Origin: Streptomyces klenkii
GTDB taxonomy: Bacteria; Actinomycetota; Actinomycetes; Streptomycetales; Streptomycetaceae
NCBI RefSeq assembly: GCF_003626645.1
Contig: NZ_RBAM01000006.1
Span: forward strand, 372,001-436,000
Direction of reading: 5' to 3'
DNA length: 64,000 bases
Every line of letters begins with the position of its first letter. Position 1 is the first letter of the stretch. The position numbers and the translations under genes are program-made. Below are positions 41,701 to 48,900 of this stretch, one piece after another. The notes beneath the pieces are model-generated. The model was not told the origin of the DNA, did no database searches, and worked only from the letters and a program-made list of their open reading frames with translations.

Positions 41701-43416
41701 GTGCAGTTCGACCCGCAGCTGGTCGGCTACGTGGAGGGCGCGCCGCCGGTGCCGTCCGAGAACCTCACCCCGAACACGATCGACCCCGACCGCGCGACCT
41801 ACGACGGTGTCGCCTCGGTGGAGTTCACCCAGGCCGAGCAGGTCGTCCACTCGCTGTCGTCGGCGAAGGAGCGCAGCGTCGACGCGGCGTTCAACTTCGC
41901 CCTCTCCAACGAGGTCGACGTCGACATGTGGATGATCGCCGCACCGCTGGGCTTCGGCGTGGCCAAGTCCATGGCGAAGGCCAAGGTGTCGGTGGGCGTG
42001 CGCGGCAGCCTGGAGTTCTCCAACAGCTGGGCCGACGAGACCGCCGTCTCGCAGGGCGAGAACACCGCCCGCGCGATGAAGGTGGACCTCTCCGGCAGCT
42101 GGGAGGACCCGCTGAAGCCGCTCAACCCGGTGCTCGGCCGCCGCTACATACCCGTCAACACCGGCTTCGCGCTGGTCCAGTCCCAGACCGCGGACGTCTT
42201 CGCGCTGCGGCTCGCGCACAGCGGCACCCTCGTCGCCTACCGCATCCAGGCCAACCCGGACATCCCCAAGGACTGGAACGTCGTCCCGTTCCCCCTCAAC
42301 CCCCGCTACACCAAGCAGGGCACGCTGGACGGCACGGTCGGCTTCGACGAGCGCGGCAGGGTCCTCGACCCGGACTACGAGGGCGCCCGCGAGCACGGCG
42401 AGTACAGCTACTACAAGCCGCGCGAGGCGTACGCGATCAAGCGGCGCATCCAGCGGGACCAGCAGCGGCTGCGCAGCTACTACGAGACGGTCTCCACCGA
42501 CACGGGCACGCCCGACCCCACCGCCGAGCGGGCGGGCCGCGTGCTGGGCGGCGCGATCGGCGGCGACACGGCGCCCGGCAAGAGCCGCGACACCGCGGGC
42601 AACTCCACCGGGGACGGCTTCTCGCGCCGCGACCTGGTCAACACCTACGTCTGGACGGCGGACGGCGGCTTCTTCGCCGAGACGACGGAGACGACCGACG
42701 CCGTCAGCGAGACGACGTCCGGCTCGTACTCGCTGTCCGGCTCGGTGGGCGCGTCCGTCGGCACGTCCTTCGACGTCATGGGCGTGGGCATCAACGCGCA
42801 GCTGGACGCGTCCGTCGGCGGCGGCATGTCCGTGACCCGGGCACGCGGCAAGGAGGCCACCCGCTCGTTCGGGCTGAACGTCACCTGCTCGCCGTCCGGC
42901 AACGTCCAGCAGTACGACACGAACCGCAAGCCGGTCTTCGACGCCGACGGCAAGCCCGTCAACGCGCCGGGGAAGGTCGACGCGTACCGGTTCCTCAGCT
43001 TCTACCTGGGCGAGGACACCGAGCACTTCGACACGTTCTTCCACAAGGTCGTCGACCCGGCGTGGCTGGAGAACGGCGCCGACCCGAACGCGGCCGCGCT
43101 GCGGCAGGCCCGCCAGTCGGACCGCAAGCCGCCGTGCTGGCGCGTCATGCACCGCGTCACGTTCGTCAGCCGGCTCCTGCCGCCCGCCGCGGACGCCGGC
43201 GCGCCCGCGCTGGAGAAGGCGATGCGGCAGCTGGACGTGGAGAGCAACTACGAGCTCGTCCGGCGCCTGGACCCGTACGTGAAGGGGGCGGCGACGAGCC
43301 TGCCGGAACTGACGGCAGCCGTGCGCACGGCCCTGGCCACGCACCTGCCGGAACTGAGCCCGCACGCCGAACACGTGACCGGCTTCCTGGCCCAGTACTA
43401 CGGCGTCGAGGGCTGA
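35797..43416 (+). CDS. Giant LamG/ricin-like multidomain protein with toxin-like C-terminus
   Basis: A 2539-residue protein with no signal peptide. In order: a unique N-terminus (1-325); a LamG/concanavalin-like jelly roll (about 328-530); coiled coil (648-685); ricin-like beta-trefoil segment (about 729-848); coiled coil (862-910); a second LamG (about 1259-1465), close in sequence to the first (FTVEFWARRT, FTFAFY, WHHWACV, DEVR[IL]W); two further partial LamG blocks (about 1515-1763, 1770-1860); and a unique C-terminus (about 1920-2539). In the latter, residues 2282-2365 alternate small polar and hydrophobic residues (SGSYSLSGSVGASVGTSFDV), as in membrane-inserting hairpins of beta-pore toxins. 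TTG start, six bases after GGAGGA. Sugar-binding domains with a pore-like tail suggest a toxin or surface effector exported without a Sec signal; this is inference. Confidence 0.75.
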   Translation: MSGEQHLLKVYSDRSYVHTTTVRHQGTTVALAMDDQRRLVYTVLDLARHDEAKGELDAAYWSENPVPLRFPSEIADVGFAVAGATALPAVKRGGRVEAAPGERLGEDEADPFLSTTARLTALAPFHALSDGTHVVVLRQSVDAAHPDAVHQLTGGASSGDAERTDYVLDASGAKVPLVASTLLCDRYLLVGGELKPVLEARYRRSRHRTRPDSAKDSLGTTDMEGRPFHEPTQELSFVRNLSGGRFAALLVPTAVHGQQRWQIFAHNDATGRIDSFNVEQGRDGLFNLQGTQAWTSPDPAHRDAVYESGPGTCPFTGQPLIPVVSTEGHAETALAFGEGDGHVRVAEGPELAGRDFTVEFWARRTATGRQEFLAGHGDEAGAPLASLHIGFREDDRFTFAFYADDLNCDSPVADTAWHHWACVYDHKARRQTVYRDGEEAGSRTTGGDYTGTGALLLGRGLGQSARAELDEVRIWDRARTPDELKRDKGVCLIGNDPGLVAYYRFDEGSGTRLHDQTDGARHGELLGDPKWVTSQAPVGDHPGVRRDSFAVTGRAAVSGLSAVLYHQQEETAVGYGQEPKPAKRQARVLLSYATSGPDPKTGAATDEAYAATVDFGVGRDGRLAQVPDELALPVLAAPEGSADVETISELDARIRELVQDITAKETEVAELARQTAGVPELESQRAMYYALWQDIAGWTCRIRFKNTRDGKPQYLAVKDDGAGSESPLIRTSDKDAKSALWSVLIPPGASWSGPVPYHLYNRHTGKDMNVAGDSQDNDAPLIVWPRKTNAWNTHFHIDERSDGYSTLVNRYSGKAVCAPDRLGDRVVQYDTAAVTESGEGLIVFERVALHEFGHSDIRYAGKRVEELDAQLAELRPKFELVERRRREIESARAELTAGRDELARLTGGLKGADDIALPMPQLSIDRTGLSTSGALLAFARSADRPYLLDSATGNVVLYFRGTNGQFFATYYDTTVLRSSRRLAAGDGQGVTFTARDSGTGLGSVTIRVTAGDGPGLCDVTIERGEERETWQGLPRQAADFAAIVNGTPEEPVTIGAVKSFDATTRLLSGGRAGDVAGGVLRLAEPLSAALPGGTPVTVGGHLYLTEAGHAAGSAALRLDAGEGGPEPQPGEPVQRLRYDHRRASSNRPGVPLSAGSRLVLADPGPAREVPLGEVSDLVAGHGCRWRADKPGRAYSFDGQQNVLTLPQEGLDRVAVTRDLTLEAWVSPESVSGAARIVHAGTGEVPYTLGLLAPAAPVVPALAFDGKSGVAMTEKGFSLAGQSFTVEFWARRTTEWNGKAQYVIGHGTSQGTTRGALHIGWREGSAFTFAFYGDDLTTTHGQDYAGWHHWACVFDATTREQVIYRDGVAEDRRTATGTYQGDGLFSFGSHFGSWVPDYAAVEMDEVRLWGTARTAAEIRDRKNLRLSGKEPGLMGYWPCGDPLDQVGGKPGVLDRSGNNRHVYLRGGVTTATTTAELQQAVDTTYRIVAGAGNQLVATRDTFPLREWTHLAAAYEQSWAVELTDGAYLEVPDNDALDVAGDLTLEVFCRTDALGTTQGLLSKGRAADGAGGSVPYRLLVLPDGRLEFGFEEPDGKLVRFASTESLTAGTFHRIGVVRKGGRSMQERKGSKEITAAGADGKPVKQTVELVESVDVQEWQDIRFFVDGREAGTFRYDGPGPRGNTGTLDLGRARDGLETRSFTGVVSEARLWGVARDAAQLGTPVSARDRGLTAHWRFEENAGNTAADTTGSHAARLRGARWTANPDPRGSAFRLYRNGVSVACEPLESEDFAGYGDRALALGARLKDGKADQPFHGVLEEVRIWRTSRTQEQILDNLFTRLRGEKEDLIAYWSFDRASTDESADLVRDEGLRGNDLTLRAAPARPAAVLSTAPVSSDTAQVRSALAAMRTPFHEAVSGAPAVAEYADMQYTVKGEAFGVLKRAYGYLRDGRWHLVTGYKVGDLVSEWVSQVQFDPQLVGYVEGAPPVPSENLTPNTIDPDRATYDGVASVEFTQAEQVVHSLSSAKERSVDAAFNFALSNEVDVDMWMIAAPLGFGVAKSMAKAKVSVGVRGSLEFSNSWADETAVSQGENTARAMKVDLSGSWEDPLKPLNPVLGRRYIPVNTGFALVQSQTADVFALRLAHSGTLVAYRIQANPDIPKDWNVVPFPLNPRYTKQGTLDGTVGFDERGRVLDPDYEGAREHGEYSYYKPREAYAIKRRIQRDQQRLRSYYETVSTDTGTPDPTAERAGRVLGGAIGGDTAPGKSRDTAGNSTGDGFSRRDLVNTYVWTADGGFFAETTETTDAVSETTSGSYSLSGSVGASVGTSFDVMGVGINAQLDASVGGGMSVTRARGKEATRSFGLNVTCSPSGNVQQYDTNRKPVFDADGKPVNAPGKVDAYRFLSFYLGEDTEHFDTFFHKVVDPAWLENGADPNAAALRQARQSDRKPPCWRVMHRVTFVSRLLPPAADAGAPALEKAMRQLDVESNYELVRRLDPYVKGAATSLPELTAAVRTALATHLPELSPHAEHVTGFLAQYYGVEG

Positions 43417-43421
43417 CGCAC

Positions 43422-43457
43422 GTGCGCCCCGCCCCCGTTCGCGGGGGCGGGGCGCAC
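43422..43457. terminator. Bidirectional terminator with UUCG tetraloop
   Basis: A perfect 16-bp stem (GTGCGCCCCGCCCCCG and complement) closed by TTCG, an exceptionally stable tetraloop. It lies in the 63 bases between convergent stops and can end both transcripts. Confidence 0.85.
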
Positions 43458-43479
43458 GCCGGTACGGGCTAGCGGTGCG

Positions 43480-43884
43480 TCACCACGTGTCGATCCCCAT
43501 GGTCTTCGCCGCGCTGTGAACGGCGTTGTAGTGCGCGATCGACATGTCGGACTTCTTGTCCTTCGCCGGCAGCTTCTTGTCGGCCTGCCGGAACTCGTCG
43601 CGGGCGGCGGCCAGCAGGCTGGTGCCGTAGCTGACCGGCACGTCGGTCTTCCCGTGGATCGGGTGCGACTTGGCCGCCGTCCGGCTGCCCGCGTCGGCCA
43701 GGGTGCTGCGGGCCTGGTTGTACGCGGCGGCCTTGATCGTCTTCGGGTTGGGCACCACCGCGTGCGCACCGGCCACCGGGCGCGGGTCGTCGGTGACGAC
43801 GGCGGCGGAGGCGGGAACGACGGCGGCAGCAGCGGCTCCGAGCACCACGGCGGCGGCGAGCCCCGTCCGGACGATGAGCTTCAT
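43480..43884 (-). CDS. Small secreted protein, unknown function
   Basis: A 134-residue protein with a typical Sec signal peptide: MKLIVR, a hydrophobic core, then VPASA with likely cleavage after residue 27. The mature 107 residues are hydrophilic, Lys/Ala-rich and without cysteine (KKLPAKDKKSDMSIAHYNAV). No known domain was recognised. The copy of GTTCGA at 43899-43904, repeated at 43918-43923 upstream, might be a regulatory site. Convergent with the giant LamG gene. Confidence 0.72.
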   Translation of the reverse strand: MKLIVRTGLAAAVVLGAAAAAVVPASAAVVTDDPRPVAGAHAVVPNPKTIKAAAYNQARSTLADAGSRTAAKSHPIHGKTDVPVSYGTSLLAAARDEFRQADKKLPAKDKKSDMSIAHYNAVHSAAKTMGIDTW

Positions 43885-44006
43885 GCGATACCTCTTCAGT
43901 TCGAATCAAGCATTCCGGTTCGATACGCCGACCAGCCTGCTGCATGGCGATCACGCAACAAAAGGATGTTTTGCGCCGAAGATCCCGGCGTGTCGGCCCC
44001 CGTCCG

Positions 44007-46787
44007 CTACGAGACCGTCACTTCGGCGATGCCCGTGCGGGACCCGGCGGGCCCGGCACCGTGCACCGCCACCCGTACGTACCGCGTGGACACCGGCGAG
44101 GCCCTGCCGCCGGGCGGGGCGTCGCGCCAGTGCCGGCCGTCGGCCGAGAGCTGGACGGCGTACGAGGCCGGGGCCGGGCCGGTCCAGGCCGGGGTGACCT
44201 CGGTGACGCGTACGGACTTGCCGAGGTCGGTGGTCAGGCTGCCGTCCGGGCCGTCCGGGACCCAGGCCGTGGCCGTGTTGCCGTCGACGGCGGCCGCCGC
44301 GTACATGCCGGGTTCCTCGGAGGAGGCGGTGGCGGCGGTGCAGCGGGCAGCGTTGGCGGTGGGCTTGAGGTCGGGGCGGCGGGTGTCGAGCACGGCCGGG
44401 GCCGCCTTCGTGACGGTCTTCGCGCCCTGCGGCGTGTCGAGGGGCATCGGCGCGCCGTCGGTGAGCCGTACGGTGGTGCGCCGGGCGCCGAGCTCGACGT
44501 CGTACGTGCGGCCCTGCCAGCGCAGCCCGCGCAGGGTGACGCCGCGGCCGAGCTGCGGGGGCAGCATCGGGTCGAGGTGCAGCCGGTCCTCGCGCATCCG
44601 CATGCCGGTCAGGCCGTTGGTGAAGATCTGGAGGAAGCCGCCCTTGCCGGTGAGGAAGTCGTGCGCGGGCGAGCCGGCCAGCGGGTCCTCGGCGCCCGCC
44701 TTCGCGCCGCGGGCCTCGGAGAACTGGGCGAAGGGCCCGCGGACGAACGGCCTGATGGCGCGCTGGAGATAGGTGTACGTCGAGCAGCCCGGTTCGCCGA
44801 TCGCGGCGGAGACGACGGCGTGCACCGAGTCCGTCATGGCCGGGCCGTCGGGGTCGGTCCGCTGCGCGTAGTAGTCAAGGGTGCTCGCTGCCGCGCCCTG
44901 CGGCATGGGCCACTCCAGCGGGTACATCAGCAGCACCGTATCCGCCTGTTTGATCTTGCTGCCGCGGTAGCCGTCGTACTGCTCGAAGACCTTGTGCTGC
45001 GCGTCGTAGGGGATCCGGATGCGGTCGGCGATCGCCGTCCACTCCCCCGGGGCGCGCTCGCCGATCAGCTGTGCGGCGCGGGCGGCATTGCGCAGTGCGG
45101 TGGCTGCGCCCGCGTTGGTGAAGACCGCGTCGTCGACGCCGTTGCTGTACTCGTCGGGGCCGGCGGTGTCCTTGATGGAGTAGCTGCCGTCCGTGTTGCG
45201 GCTGACCCGCCCGGCCCAGAACTCGGCGATGCCCTTCATGACGGGCCAGCCGCGCCCGCGCAGCCACGCGGTGTCGCCGGTGGCGAGGTAGTACTGCCAG
45301 GCGGCCAGGGAGATGTCCGACTGGAGGTGGATCTGGGTGCGGCAGTGGGGCGGGTCCACGCTGTGGCACTCCTGGGCCAGGTCGCCCTTGCTGCCGCTGT
45401 TCCAGGGGTAGAACAGGCCCTGGTAGCCGAGCTTGCGGGCGTTCTCGCGGGCTCCGGGGAGGGTGCGGTAGCGGTACTCGACGACACTCCTGGCGAGTGC
45501 GGGGTCGGTGGCCAGCAGGGCCGGGTACATCCACGTCTCGGCGTCCCAGAACACCAGTCCCGCGTAGTTGTCGCTGGTGAGCCCGGCCGGGGCGATGCTG
45601 TCGGAGGCGTCCTTGCGGCTGCTGGAGAGCAGGCCGTAGCGCGCGGAGCGCACCCATGCCTGGAGGTCGCGCTGCCCGGGCACCTCGATATCGGCGCGCC
45701 ACAGGCGGGCCCAGGCGGCGGTGTGGGCGCGCAGCAGGCCGTCCCAGCCGCGCCGGGCGGCGCGCTGCGAGGCGTCGGTGGCGTCGCGGCGGGGTGCGGG
45801 CGAGGTCAGAGCGGTGTCCACGCCGACGTACTTGGTGAGTTCGTAGGCGTGGCCGTTGCGCACGGGGAAGGCGAGGGACTGCCGTGCGCTCAGGTTCGCG
45901 GCGGCGTCGGCGCTCCGGGCTGCGGTCGTGCGCACGCCGTTCCCGGCGCGCAGGGTGGAGGCGACGGCGCCGTCGGTGTTCGTGCCGTCGGTGCGGAAGG
46001 TGACGTCCATGGTGCGGCCGTCATGGCCGTCGCGGCCGTCGCGGCCGGGGCCCTCGGTCCGGTCGCCCCCGCCGGTCCCGCTCATGCGCCGGGCGCCGTG
46101 CCCGTCGATCACGTCGGTGACGGTGGCCTCGCCGCTCCAGCGCGGTGTCATGCGCAGCCGGACGGCGCCCGCGTGCGGGTCGTTGCGGTCGGCGAGCACC
46201 TCGTAGACGAGATCGGTCTTCCTGCCGTCGGCGGCGGTCCACGTCAGGGACGTACGGACGATGCCGCAGTGCAGGAAGAGGGTCTGGCGGTAGCCGGACA
46301 CCCGGCCCGGTTCCGTCGAAGAGTTGAAGGTGTCGCCGTGTGCGCCGCCGGTGCCGACGGTGAGCCCGGTCCAGGTCGGCAGGGCCGCGACGGCCTGCCG
46401 GTCGTCCGCGGTCTGCGGGTTGTGCGCGTAGAGGCCGGAGACGAACGAGCCGTCGTAGGAGGGGGTGAAGAGCGGCCAGCCGGTCTTGGTGTCGCTCGCG
46501 GAGTAGCCGGTGCCGTTGGGCGGGACGCGCTGCCCCAGATAGCCGTTGCCCACGTAGGCATGGTGGGTGTCGGCGGTGTCGATGCGGGTGGAGTCGAGCG
46601 ACCAGCCGTCACCCGTCCGGCAGCCGGCGGACGGGGGAACGGCGGCGGGGGAACGGTCTGCGGTGGGGGGTTGTGATGCGGACGCCGCGGCCGCGGGCGC
46701 CACCGGGGCGACGAGCGCTCCGGCGAGCAGCAGCGCGGTCAGGCGGGCGGGACGCGGGCGCGGGCGCGCTCCGGGGGAGTACGTCAT
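44007..46787 (-). CDS. Secreted GH65 glycoside hydrolase (acid trehalase-like) with C-terminal discoidin/CBM32-type domain
   Basis: A 926-residue exported enzyme. An N-terminal signal peptide (basic start, then LTALLLAGALVAPVAPAAAA) is followed by a Ser/Pro linker. The GH65 N-terminal beta-sandwich covers about 60-330 and the (alpha/alpha)6 catalytic barrel about 360-720. Motifs are LVFWDAETWMYPALL and DTAGPDEYSNGVDDAVFTN, whose Glu is the general acid. A C-terminal F5/8 (discoidin-like) domain covers about 790-926. The order matches fungal-type acid trehalases acting outside the cell, although kojibiose-type specificity cannot be excluded. GGAGAA precedes the chosen ATG. It is monocistronic. 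Confidence 0.85.
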   Translation of the reverse strand: MTYSPGARPRPRPARLTALLLAGALVAPVAPAAAASASQPPTADRSPAAVPPSAGCRTGDGWSLDSTRIDTADTHHAYVGNGYLGQRVPPNGTGYSASDTKTGWPLFTPSYDGSFVSGLYAHNPQTADDRQAVAALPTWTGLTVGTGGAHGDTFNSSTEPGRVSGYRQTLFLHCGIVRTSLTWTAADGRKTDLVYEVLADRNDPHAGAVRLRMTPRWSGEATVTDVIDGHGARRMSGTGGGDRTEGPGRDGRDGHDGRTMDVTFRTDGTNTDGAVASTLRAGNGVRTTAARSADAAANLSARQSLAFPVRNGHAYELTKYVGVDTALTSPAPRRDATDASQRAARRGWDGLLRAHTAAWARLWRADIEVPGQRDLQAWVRSARYGLLSSSRKDASDSIAPAGLTSDNYAGLVFWDAETWMYPALLATDPALARSVVEYRYRTLPGARENARKLGYQGLFYPWNSGSKGDLAQECHSVDPPHCRTQIHLQSDISLAAWQYYLATGDTAWLRGRGWPVMKGIAEFWAGRVSRNTDGSYSIKDTAGPDEYSNGVDDAVFTNAGAATALRNAARAAQLIGERAPGEWTAIADRIRIPYDAQHKVFEQYDGYRGSKIKQADTVLLMYPLEWPMPQGAAASTLDYYAQRTDPDGPAMTDSVHAVVSAAIGEPGCSTYTYLQRAIRPFVRGPFAQFSEARGAKAGAEDPLAGSPAHDFLTGKGGFLQIFTNGLTGMRMREDRLHLDPMLPPQLGRGVTLRGLRWQGRTYDVELGARRTTVRLTDGAPMPLDTPQGAKTVTKAAPAVLDTRRPDLKPTANAARCTAATASSEEPGMYAAAAVDGNTATAWVPDGPDGSLTTDLGKSVRVTEVTPAWTGPAPASYAVQLSADGRHWRDAPPGGRASPVSTRYVRVAVHGAGPAGSRTGIAEVTVS

Positions 46788-46870
46788 TGTTCTCCGTCGT
46801 TCTCGTATCTCCTGCGAGAGTCCCGCGACCATAAAGTTGCTGAACGGATAACGTCAATGGTTGGCGTTGT

Positions 46871-47914
46871 TCATACAACTTCCGAAGCTAGGGCCGATGC
46901 GGGCGGCAACGCCGCCGCCGGGGCGCGGTTCCAGCTCATCCGGGACCACGGGAGGGCCAGCCGGCTCTGGTCGGGCACCTCTTGCGGGGCGAAGTCCGCG
47001 AGGGGCGCGGCCTCGCGGTGCCGGGCGTAGACGGTGTCGACGTAGCGGTGTCCGGTGTCGGCGGCGAGGAAGAGGACCGTCCGCCCGGGGCTGCGTTCGC
47101 GTTCGTGGCGGGCGGCGAGGTAGCCGGCGCCGGTGGACAGCCCCGCGAAGACCGCGTGCCGCCGCAGCAGGTCGACGCTGCCGGCCAGCGCCGCTTCGAA
47201 GGAGATCCAGTGCAGGGTGTCGTACAGCTCGTGCGAGACGTTCCCGAAGGGGATGGAGCTGCCGATCCCGGCGATGATGATCTCGGGGTCGGAGACGTGC
47301 CCGGCGCCGAAGGTGACGCTGCCGTACGGCTGGACGCCGACGAGTTCGACGTCCGCAGGGCCGCCGGGGGCCGCGCGCAGGTAGCGGGCGAGGGCGCCGG
47401 TGGAGGCTCCTGACCCGACGCCGCCGACGACGGTGAGCGGGGCCGGGCCTGTCGCCGCCCGGACCTGGTCGGCGATCGCACGGTAGCCGAGGTAGTGGAT
47501 GTCGTCGTGGTACTGCCGCATCCAGTGGTACTCGGGGTGCGCGGCGAGGATCTCGTGGATCCGCTCGACGCGCCGCTTCTGGTCGAGCTTGAGGTCGCTG
47601 CACGGCTCCATCTGCTCCAGCTTCGCCCCGAGGACGGCGAGCTGGGTGCGCAGCGTGCGGTCCACCGTCGTCGAGCCGACGATGTGGCAGCGCATGCCGT
47701 GCCGGTGGCAGGCCAGGGCGAGGGCGTACGCGTAGATGCCGCTGGAGCTGTCCAGCAGGGTGTCGCCGCGCCGCACGGCGCCGGTGTCGAGCAGGTGGCG
47801 TACCGCGGCGAGGGCGGAGACGACCTTCATCGTCTCGAAGCGCAGGCAGACGAGCCGGTCGTCGAGGCGTATCAGGTCCGGCCGGCCGATCGACTCCGCG
47901 ATGTGCTGGTCCAT
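46871..47914 (-). CDS. Cysteine synthase-like PLP enzyme of a putative metallophore operon
   Basis: A 347-residue fold-type II PLP enzyme. Lys30 in RFETMKVVSAL is the likely Schiff-base lysine, SSSGIYAYALALACHRHG replaces the usual asparagine loop, and GGVGSGASTGAL (about 165-176) is the phosphate-binding loop. It is related to cysteine synthase and SbnA but lacks the standard NPGGSVKDR motif, so it is a divergent beta-replacement enzyme. AAGGGATC lies before the ATG, and the start is 43 bases inside the preceding kinase gene. With a kinase upstream, O-phosphoserine or O-phosphothreonine is a natural substrate (inference, by analogy to SbnA). Confidence 0.78.
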   Translation of the reverse strand: MDQHIAESIGRPDLIRLDDRLVCLRFETMKVVSALAAVRHLLDTGAVRRGDTLLDSSSGIYAYALALACHRHGMRCHIVGSTTVDRTLRTQLAVLGAKLEQMEPCSDLKLDQKRRVERIHEILAAHPEYHWMRQYHDDIHYLGYRAIADQVRAATGPAPLTVVGGVGSGASTGALARYLRAAPGGPADVELVGVQPYGSVTFGAGHVSDPEIIIAGIGSSIPFGNVSHELYDTLHWISFEAALAGSVDLLRRHAVFAGLSTGAGYLAARHERERSPGRTVLFLAADTGHRYVDTVYARHREAAPLADFAPQEVPDQSRLALPWSRMSWNRAPAAALPPASALASEVV

Positions 47915-48900
47915 TCGGGATCCCTTTGGTGGTGGTGGTGAAAGGCGGGGAAGTTGCCAAAAGTGGGGAAGGTCCGGGTGGCCGGGATGCCGTGGGCGTC
48001 CAGGGCGCGCAGGCAGCTGCGGACGCGGTGCCGCAGGCCCGGCGCGGCCGGGTCGAACAGCACGCCCGCCACGGCGCCGCTGTGCGCGATCTGGACGCCT
48101 ACGGCCCCGACCCGGCGGCTGATGGCGGTCAGCGCGCCGAACTCCGGGTGGCCGAGCACCTGCTGGCCGCGGCGCGCGCTCGCGGTGGCGACCTGCCCGA
48201 GCAGGTGCGCGTCGCCGGTGGCCACCGCCCGGCGCAGCCGTGTGCGCAGCCGCTCGAAGTCCCGGACGCCGGCCTCGGTGGCCTCCCGTACGGGCAGGGC
48301 GAGGGTGTCCACGGGCGCGCCCCCGCCGAGGGCGCAGCCCACCACGACCAGCGGCGGCAGGGCGGGGCCGAGGACCTCCAGGACCCGGCCCTCGCGCTGG
48401 GCGAACAGCACCGGACGGCCGTCCAGCATCAGCGGGTCGCAGGCCAGCTCCGCCCGGACGGCCAGCCGGGCGACCGCGTCGGGAGCGAGCCGGAGCCGGT
48501 ACGAGTCCGCGACCGCGCGCACGGCGGCGATCACGTCGCTGGTGGAGCTGCCCATGCCCAGGCCGACCGGTACGTCGCACGTGAGCCGCAACTCCCCGCC
48601 GCAGGGCGGCCGGCCGGCCCGCTCCGCGCACTCGGCGACCGCGAGGGCCGCGGCCCGGGCGGCTTTCGTACGGTCGGCGGGGACGACGGTGAGCGCGCCG
48701 GGCGGGGTGCCGGGCCGGCGGACGAACTCGGCGTGGCTGCCGGGGCCGGCCATCGGCAGGGTGACCAGGCCCGCGCACCGGCGCCCGTCGCCGTCGAGGA
48801 AGACGCCCTGGAGGATCTCGCCGTGGTGGCAGGGGGCGTGCCCGGTGCCGGCGGGCGCGCCGCCGGCACCGGGGGCCGCCGGGCGGGCGGCGGGCGTCAC
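47872..48900 (-). CDS. GHMP kinase, PduX/threonine-kinase-like
   Basis: A 342-residue GHMP-family kinase. The ATP loop is PVGLGMGSSTSD (residues 111-122), and the N-terminal HHGEILQGVF fits the GELxQG element of PduX L-threonine kinases. In cobalamin synthesis PduX makes O-phosphothreonine; serine kinases of other folds feed SbnA-type enzymes. Here the neighbour is a cysteine-synthase-like enzyme rather than the CobD decarboxylase, so an activated hydroxy-amino acid for beta-replacement is more plausible. The GTG start overlaps the previous stop (GTGA), and the last 43 bases overlap the PLP gene. The histidine-rich tail FHHHHQRD is unusual. Confidence 0.8.
   Translation of the reverse strand: MTPAARPAAPGAGGAPAGTGHAPCHHGEILQGVFLDGDGRRCAGLVTLPMAGPGSHAEFVRRPGTPPGALTVVPADRTKAARAAALAVAECAERAGRPPCGGELRLTCDVPVGLGMGSSTSDVIAAVRAVADSYRLRLAPDAVARLAVRAELACDPLMLDGRPVLFAQREGRVLEVLGPALPPLVVVGCALGGGAPVDTLALPVREATEAGVRDFERLRTRLRRAVATGDAHLLGQVATASARRGQQVLGHPEFGALTAISRRVGAVGVQIAHSGAVAGVLFDPAAPGLRHRVRSCLRALDAHGIPATRTFPTFGNFPAFHHHHQRDPEWTSTSRSRSAGRT

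Noticed and set aside
35725..43374. Open frame of about 2550 codons antisense to the giant LamG gene
   Set aside because: It mirrors codon positions of the plus-strand gene, has Val/Gly/Ala/Arg-rich sequence without motifs and no SD. The plus strand shows clear repeated LamG signatures.
43944..46676. Plus-strand open frame of about 900 codons across the GH65 gene
   Set aside because: The minus strand has signal peptide, GH65 catalytic motif and discoidin domain; the plus-strand product is repetitive and featureless.
47872..48900. Assignment of the GHMP kinase to cobalamin biosynthesis
   Set aside because: No cob/cbi gene, CobD decarboxylase or B12 riboswitch lies nearby, and the next gene is a cysteine-synthase-like enzyme. 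It stays as an alternative only.
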